The position numbers and the translations under genes are program-made. Positions 7,552 to 15,504 of a DNA stretch of 64,000 nucleotides are shown one piece after another. The notes below the pieces were generated by a model. The model saw only the letters and a program-made list of their open reading frames with translations, had not been told where the DNA came from and searched no databases. This stretch comes from JBKCUI01 sp052161625 (GTDB lineage Bacteria > Planctomycetota > Planctomycetia > Pirellulales > Pirellulaceae), in NCBI GenBank assembly GCA_052161625.1, contig CP197412.1; one strand, 5' to 3'. Each line of letters begins with the position of its first letter. Positions within the stretch are counted from its first letter, which is position 1.

Positions 7552-8109
7552 ATGGCATGGTTTAATCGAGATGTTGCCGTTGCTTTTGTCGATGAGGCAA
7601 CAGGCGCGGTATTGGCGAGGTCAAACATGCCTGTCGATAAGTTACCCGATTCTTTTGAGATCGACACCACACTGCATCTTGGAGAGACTGATTGGTCTGT
7701 AGTTTGTGCCGAACCGTCAATCAAAGCCGAGTTTTCCAAAACCCGAAAACTGGCAATCCGACTTCGCAAAATTGAAACGATGGATCCGCGGGAAATGGCT
7801 TTCAGCCAATTGGATATCACCGAGCGATTTGATAACGACAAAAGTACCAGTCCTGAGGACTGGATTGAGACGACACCCTTGAATCGAAGAATTCCCGATC
7901 CAGTTGCATCGGGACTTCCGTCAGTTGATGCAGATTGTGATGAGATATACCGAATCGCATCTACGATGTCCGAGTTAAGGGAATCAATTCCAATCGATGG
8001 CGATGGCGTTTACTGCCCGATCTGCCATATCGCAAACATTGAAATCGAAAGACTCCGAACTCCATGTCCAAAATGCGGTCGAGAGTTGCTAAAATTTGGA
8101 TGGACCTAA
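7552..8109 (+). CDS. Cassette-borne hypothetical protein with a C-terminal zinc ribbon
   Basis: The 185-residue protein has no family I can name. The N-terminal half (about 1-110) is strand-rich (AWFNRDVAVAFVDEATGAVL). The C-terminus has a clear four-Cys zinc-ribbon pattern, CPICHIANIEIERLRTPCPKC, with two CPxC knuckles 15 residues apart, which suggests metal or nucleic-acid/protein binding. The gene sits exactly between two attC-like sites (18 bp after the first, with its stop overlapping the second), so it is one complete integron-type cassette in forward orientation. Confidence 0.7.
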   Translation: MAWFNRDVAVAFVDEATGAVLARSNMPVDKLPDSFEIDTTLHLGETDWSVVCAEPSIKAEFSKTRKLAIRLRKIETMDPREMAFSQLDITERFDNDKSTSPEDWIETTPLNRRIPDPVASGLPSVDADCDEIYRIASTMSELRESIPIDGDGVYCPICHIANIEIERLRTPCPKCGRELLKFGWT

Positions 8110-8207
8110 CCAAGGACGAACAAAATGTTGGATCGAAGCCCCCGTCGGTCCGTTTCGAACTTTAGAGACCGTGTTGGCGGGGGCTCGATCAACATGGGCG
8201 TTCGAGC
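8107..8207 (+). other. attC-like integron recombination site 2
   Basis: A long imperfect palindrome starts at the stop codon of the preceding gene. ATGTTGGATCGAAGCCCCCG on the left pairs with GCGGGGGCTCGATCAACAT on the right, with single unpaired G and A bases on the left arm only. The outer CGAAC pairs with GTTCG. Asymmetric single-base bulges on one arm are the hallmark of attC extrahelical bases. A terminator is an alternative, but no U-tract follows. The next gene starts 12 bp downstream. Confidence 0.68.
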
Positions 8208-8219
8208 ATTGAAGCAAGC

Positions 8220-8861
8220 ATGCGCAGAATCTTACTACTTACTGGCATGACTCCCGATCATAGAATCTTCGATAGATTGCTTCCGTTGCTTTCCAACGCC
8301 ACAGTGGTCGATTGGATTTCGCCGATTGAACACGAATCAATCGTCTCATACGCGGCAAGATTGAGTCGCACGGTTAGCCACGACGAACCGATAGTTGTCT
8401 GTGGTGTTTCATTCGGTGGAATTATTGCCCGAGAGCTAGCGTGTCACCTAAATGCAGCTTCCTGCGTTCTCATATAGTCTGTGCGATCCCCACGCGAATT
8501 ACCTCCGTGGTTTCGTATCTGCCGTGTGTTGGCACCTTGTCCTGCCATTGCAATCATGAAAGCTACCGGCACCATTGCCAACGGTTGGCCCCGTCGGTTT
8601 AGGACTCCGACAACGTGGCGTTTAAGGAAGCTGGCAGGCGCTTCCGGCGAATGGCATCGTTGGGCGACTACGGCAGTACTGAATTGGAAACTGTCGCAAC
8701 AGGCTAATCGAATCCCTTCAATTCATATTCACGGCGATCGTGACGCGACATTCCCGATACGCTACACTTGCCCTGACATGGTAATTCGCGGTGGTAGCCA
8801 TGTTTTACCACTAACACACTGCGCAGAAATCGCCGAGAAGCTGCGGCAAGTCGCTGCTTAA
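8220..8861 (+). pseudogene. Alpha/beta hydrolase interrupted by one in-frame TAG
   Basis: A single frame from 8220 to 8861 encodes an alpha/beta hydrolase of about 213 residues, except for TAG at 8475-8477 (codon 86). Before the stop: RILLLTGMTPDHRIFDRLL and the nucleophile elbow CGVSFGGI (Ser64). After it, in the same frame: VRSPRELPPWFR, the acid loop IHIHGDRDATFPI and the histidine motif GGSHVLPLTHCAEIA. All catalytic-triad positions survive, so the nonsense change is recent, or the codon is read through. It lies between attC-like sites 2 and 3 as a second complete cassette. Confidence 0.85.
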
Positions 8862-8864
8862 AAG

Positions 8865-8956
8865 CCAGAACCACGCGATGCACCCAATATCGCGAACGGG
8901 TGTTTTTTCAATGGATAGATCACTCCGCGAACTGGGGGATCGGGAACGTTCTGCCC
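8865..8956 (+). other. attC-like integron recombination site 3
   Basis: Four bases after the hydrolase stop, CCAGAACCACGCGATGCACC begins a left arm that pairs with GGGGGATCGGGAACGTTCTG on the right, through AGAAC/GTTCT, CGATGCACCC/GGGGGATCG and TCGCG/CGCGA with a CACTC-GGGTG centre. The loop is TTTTTTCAATGGATAGAT. The AGAAC...GTTCTGCC ends and overall layout match planctomycete integron attC sites as I know them. A new gene starts 11 bp later. Confidence 0.75.
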
Positions 8957-8966
8957 GTAAATCACC

Positions 8967-9095
8967 ATGTCTAGATCGCTGTACATCCACTTTCACGACA
9001 ACGGCTTTTGGGCTTACGACGTTCCATCATCGGTGTTCCTCTGTCTTGGTTCACCGGCAAGTGGAATTTTCCGTCTCTTAGCTAACGTAGTATGA
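8967..9095 (+). pseudogene. Truncated cassette gene (N-terminal fragment of a small conserved protein)
   Basis: ATG at 8967, 11 bp after attC-like site 3, opens MSRSLYIHFHDNGFWAYDV, a start I associate with a widespread small planctomycete and cassette protein family of about 90 residues. After about residue 24 the sequence loses resemblance and stops at 9095 (42 codons). It is likely a third cassette cut by a deletion, as no following attC site is convincing. Confidence 0.55.
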
Positions 9096-9506
9096 ACGCA
9101 TCCCGCTTGGGGATTTCGCCGCATCGTGCGGCTAAGGTTTATCGCATACCCTCAAAGTCGGAATGGATGGGACACCCAACTGAAAGACGATAGCATAACA
9201 GTACACCGAAGTGTTCGGTCGAGCGTTTGGTGCTTTAGCCATTCCAAAACACGTTATTGATTTCAAGGTACCGGCGTGCCAAACCGGAGCGTGTTGGCGG
9301 TGGAAGTGAAATTCTCGGCGTGGGGTAGTGTTTCCGGAGCACTTTTCTGTGAATCGGAAACGAAAAAGGGCGAGTGACTGACCCAGGACGGTTCGTCCTG
9401 AGCGAGTACGACTCTGAGAGCTTTTGCCGCTAGGTTTCCCAAATCAACTCGCCCAAAAAACGAAGGCCTTTATGGAAATTGGCAGTTAGAAGCATACCAG
9501 ACCATG
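9096..9506. other. Intergenic region with two small hairpins and no gene
   Basis: No supportable ORF. GCCGCA-TCG-TGCGGC (9118-9132) is a perfect 6-bp hairpin, and AGGAC-GGTTC-GTCCT near 9392-9406 is a second. Neither is followed by a clear T-run. A weak attC-like candidate at 9168-9220 did not hold up. Confidence 0.5.
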
Positions 9507-10355
9507 TCACGCCAAGGCCTTCTCGAATAGAACAAGCAGACGCGCCCAAGCTTTTTCGGAGAGCTCTTGGTTGTAAACTTTGGTGTCTGGAGGACACCAC
9601 CCATGGCCAGCTTTGTAGACCTCAATCTCCGCAGGCAAGTTGGCCTGAGCAAAAGAGTCCTTCAACACATTCTTAGCCTCTGGTTCTTTTTGGTCATCGT
9701 TTTCGGCAATGCAAATCAGAAACTGCGCTCTCATCTTGGGTATCAACAGATGAGGACTATCGGGTTTTTGGGTGACGAGTCCACCGCCGTGAAACGTGCC
9801 GCCAGCGCCGATACGTTCGGGTACTGCCGCTGCGGTTCGCATAACAATTGGACCACCCATGCAATATCCGATCGTACCGATCTTCTTTTTCGTATCGGTT
9901 TGCGGCTGAGCGTCGAGCCAAGCTACAAACGCTTTAGCATCATCGTTGTGTGTCTTCTCGTTCAATGCACGCGCTAGTGGAAACACATCTTGGATTGGTG
10001 TGCTGCTAGCATCCTGTGCTACTGGCGCTTTCTTGGATCGATAGAATGGATTGACTACCAGCACGCTGTAACCACATTCTGCAAGCCGCTTGCCCATCTG
10101 CCTGAACGCAGGGCGCAAGCCGAAGATGTCTGGCCAAACGATTACCGCAGCATATGCGCCGTTTTTGGGCGTAACGAAGTACGCATCACAAACACCATCC
10201 GGCGTCTTGATGTCGACTTCGTTCTCAGCCACTTCGACAGCGTGAGCCGAACTTGGGAAAAACAAGGCGGCACCAATGCCAGCTGAAACCATCACGCCTA
10301 AGTCCCTGCGTGAGTATTTCTTTACATCTTCGTCAAAATGATCTTGATCACACAT
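9507..10355 (-). CDS. Dienelactone-hydrolase-family protein, probably exported
   Basis: The 282-residue protein has an N-terminal SRRDLGVMVSAGIGAALFF segment ending in SAHA, which looks like a Tat signal (twin Arg, hydrophobic stretch, AxA), then a dienelactone-hydrolase fold. The nucleophile elbow is IGYCMGG (Cys165), the acid is in AENDDQ (about 219-222), and the histidine is in AGHGWCPPD (His251). VIVWPDIFGLRP is typical of the family. DLHs hydrolyse cyclic lactones in chlorocatechol breakdown, but most planctomycete homologues have unknown substrates. It is monocistronic by spacing. Confidence 0.85.
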   Translation of the reverse strand: MCDQDHFDEDVKKYSRRDLGVMVSAGIGAALFFPSSAHAVEVAENEVDIKTPDGVCDAYFVTPKNGAYAAVIVWPDIFGLRPAFRQMGKRLAECGYSVLVVNPFYRSKKAPVAQDASSTPIQDVFPLARALNEKTHNDDAKAFVAWLDAQPQTDTKKKIGTIGYCMGGPIVMRTAAAVPERIGAGGTFHGGGLVTQKPDSPHLLIPKMRAQFLICIAENDDQKEPEAKNVLKDSFAQANLPAEIEVYKAGHGWCPPDTKVYNQELSEKAWARLLVLFEKALA

Positions 10356-11155
10356 ATGCCACCGCCATTCAAGTTGAAGCTAAAGTCTCCAAATCCAGTC
10401 TCTCGCCGAGTCCGAAAATTAGAGCTTGCCGCTACTCGGAAATAAATGGGGGGCAGCTCTCTTATTTCGATGTTCCTGTTTGTTGGGACTGCGGTTAGGG
10501 AGATGACCGAGGCACGAAAACCCTCCCTCGTAGATTGGCCGCCTTTCGACCAAATCTGCATTGGCTTAGCTCACTCAAGAGGGCTTGTCCTGTGCGTTTG
10601 CAAAAGCTCTCAGCGTAGCCATTTTCCCAAGGGCTGCCTGGTTCAATGTAGAGCGTTCGAAGTGCGAATGATTATCTTGCAAATCGTAGCGTACTCCCAA
10701 TCGATCAGGCTATCGTCGTGTGCTCCTTCAGCGCAACGAGCAATGGCTCCCAGCCCTAACGCTATTCGGAGGGGGCTATGTTTACTGAACTCGGAAGCTA
10801 ACCAGCCGATCATCACCCCATTTCATGGACCATGACGCGGATCTTGCGGGGCGGCGTGAGTTGTCTTGCTTCCGACTCCGTCATCTGGGATGGAGAAAGT
10901 TCAAGCGATTGTATCGGAAGGTTTTCGACAATCCCATGGATTCCGGTTTTGTCGACATTGGAATTGTTGATACGTAACATCGTCGGGGATTTGAATCGTT
11001 TCTGGAGCAGCGACATAACCTCAGTTTGGCACAGTCGGTGGGCTGGTGACTCACGACAATCTGATGTCAAGTGCGGCGATCATTCGAGAAGTCTTGCTGC
11101 TCCGAATAGGTCGTGACGACCGAAAAATTTCTTCGGCACTTTCGTAAAAGCGCAA
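10356..11155. other. Intergenic region with IS relic; no intact gene
   Basis: Apart from the IS3-type fragment at 10560-10665, I see only overlapping unsupported ORFs on both strands. A minus-strand frame at 10813-11070 has protein-like composition but no start or family I can defend. CCGAA-N7-TTCGG at about 11119-11135 could be a weak hairpin downstream of the kinase gene. Confidence 0.4.
10560..10665 (-). mobile_element. Decayed IS3/IS481-type integrase-core fragment
   Basis: On the minus strand, 10659 down to 10603 encodes LYIEPGSPWENGYAESF, the highly conserved block around the catalytic Glu of IS3-type DDE transposases (rve domain). Sequence on either side does not continue as transposase, so only about 20-30 codons remain. 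It is not translated from any plausible start. Confidence 0.65.
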
Positions 11156-14100
11156 CTAGCGCTTGAGGCTGGCCGCCATTGTGCGATCTTGATTCGCTTT
11201 CTCCGAATCACCTAGAAGATCATAGGCGGTCGCGCGCAGCAGATATGCATCCCGTTTACTAAACTGTTTACCCGAGAACAGATTCTGTTCTAAGGCATGC
11301 GTCAAATCCGCGATCGCTTGCTCGCTGTCCGCCAGCCCTTCCAAATAGATTCTGCCTCGCAGGGCAAAAACCTCCGACACCTCGTACCAGGGATCAAATT
11401 TGCCTGCGCAAACCTCCAGCGCTTTCTGGATGTCCGCCAGTGCCTGCTCGGGTTGCTTCATCTTTTCGTAGAGTTCGGCTCGATTCAACCAGCGCCGATA
11501 GCCTGTCGGCGCTAGTTCAATAAGTCTATTCGCATCGCTCAGGGCTTCAGGGAATCGATTCAGGTCTCGATAGCAATAGCATCGATGAAACAAAACAACC
11601 GCATCATCCGGGGTTGTTTCGAGGAAATAATTGAGATCGCTAAGCGCCTCCTCAAATCTTTTGGCTCGCAAACGAAGGTCGCCTCGAGCTTTCCATGCGG
11701 CGCGATCCGCTGAATTGGGTTGCAGGCGAATCACCTCGGAAATCGATTCTTCCGCTTCCTCTAATAGGTGGTTCTCGAATTGCCACTTGGCGATCGCTCG
11801 CAAAGCGTTGATAGGATCGACTTTCGCCGAAACTTTGGACTCGACTGTCGGCTTTTGCACCTCCGAGTCGGCAAAGGCAGCTGCGAGTGCGTTCCGCTCC
11901 TCCCCTAAGAGAGCTTTGGCCTCGCGATCCAGTCGCATCAAATTGGCGGCTGTTGGCCAAACTAGCTTGCCATCGGGATCCTTCTTGCGCTTCGCGATGT
12001 AATCAGATAATTTTTGCTCATAAGGCGGCGCCAAACAGGCTGCCGCTTCTTCTTTCCGACCAAGATGCCAAAGAGTCATGGCTAAGATTTGGCTCTGGGT
12101 TGCGCTCGTTCTTGGAATTTTTGAACCTTGAAGACCTAGGCTTTCTTCATAACGGCCGTTGCGAAACAGGGCCCAGGAAAGGTCTTGCTTTGCTAATTCG
12201 CTATCCGGCTGCATGGCTATGGCTCGTTCCGCCAAACGCAATGCGAGTTTTGGGTCACGTATGTGCTCTTCTCCCGCAGTTAACTCACCAATCAGGAGGG
12301 ACAAATCGTTTGGCTTGGCATCTTGTCCCAACTTGTCCATCTTGCGCACTAAGTCTATTGCCAATCGTCCACTTGTTTCACGCTGGAGTCTTTTTTCGAC
12401 GCGCGTTGAGTACAATGTGTCTTCCTCCATGAAACGCACGTACAGAAAACGGATCTCGTCACTGGTAAGCTTGAGAGAACCAAGCTTTCCAAGCCAAGCG
12501 TCGTGCAGTTTGCGGGATTCAGCTTCACATCGCTCGACGGTCGGACGCAATTTTTTCGTAAGCTCCCGTTTCGATTCAATTGTTAGAACTTGATCTCTTT
12601 CAACTAATTCGACGCATTCTCTAATCATCGTAATAGGGCGATGCAAATCCCAGTATGCGTCATTGCATTTGAGCAAAAATTGCATATCCGGATATTGAAC
12701 AGGACCTGGATCGAGATTCTGTGAATTAAACATAGAGTCTTCGAAATTGAGGTCTTCGAGCTGTTGAATTGCCTGTGTATAGAGGCCTTCTTCGAGTAAC
12801 AAGGCAACGACGTCCAATGTGGAATCAAATGCAAGCGTATTTAGAGCGGTAATGTCCCCTTCGCTCTCTTGGTTTTTTATCAGTGTGAGTCGCTCTTTGT
12901 ATCGGTTTGCGATGCTAATTGCAGTCGTATGTTCTCCATGCTTGTACAAGTCTCGACTGTAAGTGACGCTCGAATGACTGTAAGCCCTTACGAAACTAAT
13001 AACTGTAGGAAACAGATCAACTAGTTTCTCAGACGACTCGTGCCACAGCTTAAGGACCACTCTCGCGTCGTCTAAGCTACCTTGTTCTAATGCGGTTGAG
13101 TAGTTGTTTCCAAGCAGAGTATTCATACTACTCAGGGCTTCTTGATCTCCTGGGTAGTCTTGAATCAACCTCTGTGCTAATTCCATTCCTTCTCTTTCGA
13201 ATGCCATCTTTTGTTCGAGTTGTCCAGCCCAACTAGCCAACACCCCTAGGTGTAGATAGTTACGGACAAGAGTTTGTCGACAGGTCCGGTCTCTAGGTCG
13301 CTCCTTCAAAAGCTGAAGCAGCATCTCGTTTGATTCTAGAAATGCCGTCTTGGCTTCAGCCTTTCGGTCTCCAAACCACATGCGTTGTAAGCCTTGCCGT
13401 TCCAGTGCCTTCGCGAGACCTGCACGATAATGCCAATCGCTGGGGCCAGTAGCAAGTAATTCTTTCCACAATTGAATGGACGTCTTGATCGCCGCCTCGG
13501 ATGCCTCCGTCAACTTCGCAATCTGTAATCCGGTACAAAGACGAGCGCTGACGGTCGCTATGGCAGACTTGTGTGAGGTGTCAAGAGTCGAATTTGCACC
13601 TATTTCTCGAAGTAGGATTGTCGCTTCCTCGTACTTCGACTTGGCTTCATCCTTTTTTCCAATCGTACTTAGTAATGAACCGAGTTGTGCGATAGAGCTA
13701 AATTCGATGATCGCGTACTCATTAAGGGACGGACTTGCAACCCTGCGTTGTCGACAGATTTGAAGAATGTTGCGCAATCCGGCTTCAGCTTCCTGATATT
13801 GGCCAAGCTTGATTTGAATGTCGCAGACTCGTTTCCGCGATTTCAATTGATCGAGAGCGTAAGTTGGGTCTTTAGCGAGTTGAGTTGCGTTCGCTTCGTA
13901 GAATGCGGCGGCCTTCTCGAGAAACTCCCGTTGAAGCTCGCTTGCGTTGCCTTCTTCTGCGAGCGACTTCTCGGCGAACTGCGTGTACATGTCGTCGACG
14001 GCTTGTTTGGCGATTGCATTGCTTGCGAGTGCTACCTGTTTCGACTCGTTGGCTCGAATCGCTTGCCAAATACTGACTGAGGTTCCAACGATCGACGAAA

Positions 14101-15439
14101 CAAGAACGAGCGCCGTGGTTGTGAGAAGGACGCGATGACGTCGGATGAATTTTTTGACGCGATAGGCGACTGACGGTGGGCAAGCTAATACTTGTTCGTC
14201 GTCCAAGTATCGCTGCACATCGGCTGCTAACGCACTCGAAGATTCGTACCGGCGGTTACGGTCCTTTTCCAGTGCCTTTAAGGTGATCCAGTCGAGTTCG
14301 TTCTGAATCGATTTTGAAAACGTTCGGTCGTCGAAGCCACGTTTTTTGGCACATGTCGACAATTCAGCCTTGGGCAAGGTCGTGATGCGTTGGCTTGGCC
14401 GTGGCGGCTCTTCTTCGCGGATGATGCGTCGCATCTCATCAAAGCCGGATCTCAACAACCGTTCTCGATCAAAGGGGGGAGTGCCCGTTAGTAACTCGTA
14501 AAGTAAAACACCTAAGGAGTAAACATCGGTTCGGATGTCGATGTCCAACCCACTCAACTCCAATTGTTCTGGACTCATGTAAAGGGGGGTACCGACGACC
14601 TGATTCAATGCTGTGTAGACAGTCTGTTGGGAGAGCTGCTGATGAAGCGCTTTGGCTACGCCGAAATCGATGACCTTGACCACCGGTTTTCCGTCATGCA
14701 ACGTAACAAGCACGTTACCTGGTTTGATATCGCGATGGATAATCCCTTTCTGATGCGCGTGGTGGACTGCATTGCAGACAGTCATGAATAGTGCAAGCCT
14801 ATCGCGCGTCGTCGCTTTGGCTTGGTCGCAGTATTCTGTGATGGGGAGGCCTCGCACTAACTCCATCACAAAGTAAGGTAGACCTTGCTCGGTCGTGCCC
14901 CCATCTAAAACGCGAGCAATATTCACATGGTCCATGAGCGCTAGAGCTTGCCGTTCCGCTTCGAACCTCGCGATGACTTGCTTGGAGTCCATGCCAGGCT
15001 TGATCACCTTAAGTGCAACCTTGCGCCGAACTGGCTCGAGTTGTTCGGCGACATAGACGACTCCCATACCCCCTTCGCCAAGCTGTTCCATCAATCGATA
15101 GCGACCAATTTGACTACCCACCTTGATCGAGGTCATCGCCATTGTCTGATCCGTGATGACGGATTGCTGTGCACTGACGTCGGATTCTAGATTGGCAAGT
15201 GTCTCTTCAGGGCCAAAGGCATCCACGATAGCGTCCAAAGGACTACCGTCATCGCCTTGGTCTGCTGCAGCGAGAAGGCGATCGACCTGCTTCCTCAGCT
15301 CTGAATTTGCGCCGCAGTATTCATCGAGGATCTTTTGACGCTCCGCAATGCCCTTCAGTCCAGCAGCTAGAATGAAGATCTCTTTTGCGGAGAGTTGCTC
15401 AGCGTTGTTGTGTTTCATGAGTTTGCCTATCGAAGCCAC
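11156..15439 (-). CDS. Giant Ser/Thr protein kinase with membrane anchor and TPR region
   Basis: The 1427-residue protein has a Pkn2/Hanks-type kinase domain at about 110-400. Visible elements are the Gly loop GEGGMGVVYV (121-130), Lys144 in VALKVIKPG, the catalytic loop HRDIKPGN (Asp237), DFG (258-260) and TPLYMSPEQ. One transmembrane helix lies at about 438-458, then a long helical region with many TPR-like repeats (clearest at about 1200-1427, e.g. PDDAVVLFHRCYCYRDLNRF). The kinase is cytoplasmic and the TPRs lie on the other side of the membrane. It lies 65 bp downstream of the propeller-protein gene and shares its strand with an ECF sigma gene, a common planctomycete partnership, so it may control that sigma factor. 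Confidence 0.93.
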   Translation of the reverse strand: MASIGKLMKHNNAEQLSAKEIFILAAGLKGIAERQKILDEYCGANSELRKQVDRLLAAADQGDDGSPLDAIVDAFGPEETLANLESDVSAQQSVITDQTMAMTSIKVGSQIGRYRLMEQLGEGGMGVVYVAEQLEPVRRKVALKVIKPGMDSKQVIARFEAERQALALMDHVNIARVLDGGTTEQGLPYFVMELVRGLPITEYCDQAKATTRDRLALFMTVCNAVHHAHQKGIIHRDIKPGNVLVTLHDGKPVVKVIDFGVAKALHQQLSQQTVYTALNQVVGTPLYMSPEQLELSGLDIDIRTDVYSLGVLLYELLTGTPPFDRERLLRSGFDEMRRIIREEEPPRPSQRITTLPKAELSTCAKKRGFDDRTFSKSIQNELDWITLKALEKDRNRRYESSSALAADVQRYLDDEQVLACPPSVAYRVKKFIRRHRVLLTTTALVLVSSIVGTSVSIWQAIRANESKQVALASNAIAKQAVDDMYTQFAEKSLAEEGNASELQREFLEKAAAFYEANATQLAKDPTYALDQLKSRKRVCDIQIKLGQYQEAEAGLRNILQICRQRRVASPSLNEYAIIEFSSIAQLGSLLSTIGKKDEAKSKYEEATILLREIGANSTLDTSHKSAIATVSARLCTGLQIAKLTEASEAAIKTSIQLWKELLATGPSDWHYRAGLAKALERQGLQRMWFGDRKAEAKTAFLESNEMLLQLLKERPRDRTCRQTLVRNYLHLGVLASWAGQLEQKMAFEREGMELAQRLIQDYPGDQEALSSMNTLLGNNYSTALEQGSLDDARVVLKLWHESSEKLVDLFPTVISFVRAYSHSSVTYSRDLYKHGEHTTAISIANRYKERLTLIKNQESEGDITALNTLAFDSTLDVVALLLEEGLYTQAIQQLEDLNFEDSMFNSQNLDPGPVQYPDMQFLLKCNDAYWDLHRPITMIRECVELVERDQVLTIESKRELTKKLRPTVERCEAESRKLHDAWLGKLGSLKLTSDEIRFLYVRFMEEDTLYSTRVEKRLQRETSGRLAIDLVRKMDKLGQDAKPNDLSLLIGELTAGEEHIRDPKLALRLAERAIAMQPDSELAKQDLSWALFRNGRYEESLGLQGSKIPRTSATQSQILAMTLWHLGRKEEAAACLAPPYEQKLSDYIAKRKKDPDGKLVWPTAANLMRLDREAKALLGEERNALAAAFADSEVQKPTVESKVSAKVDPINALRAIAKWQFENHLLEEAEESISEVIRLQPNSADRAAWKARGDLRLRAKRFEEALSDLNYFLETTPDDAVVLFHRCYCYRDLNRFPEALSDANRLIELAPTGYRRWLNRAELYEKMKQPEQALADIQKALEVCAGKFDPWYEVSEVFALRGRIYLEGLADSEQAIADLTHALEQNLFSGKQFSKRDAYLLRATAYDLLGDSEKANQDRTMAASLKR

Positions 15440-15504
15440 GGGCGTGAATGTGGCTTCGATAGGTTATCTCAGCCAACGCCATTTTGTAGTCCAAGGAGAA
15501 GGGC

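Noticed and set aside
9163..9320. Possible fourth attC-like site (ATAACAGTACACCGAAG region)
   Set aside because: The arms pair poorly and the conserved ends are absent; only a small CCGAA/TTCGG hairpin is there.
10446..10835. 129-codon plus-strand ORF
   Set aside because: It is antisense to the IS3-type fragment and shows no family pattern.
13872..14183. Minus- and plus-strand ORFs within the kinase gene
   Set aside because: Shadows of the 1427-residue kinase frame.
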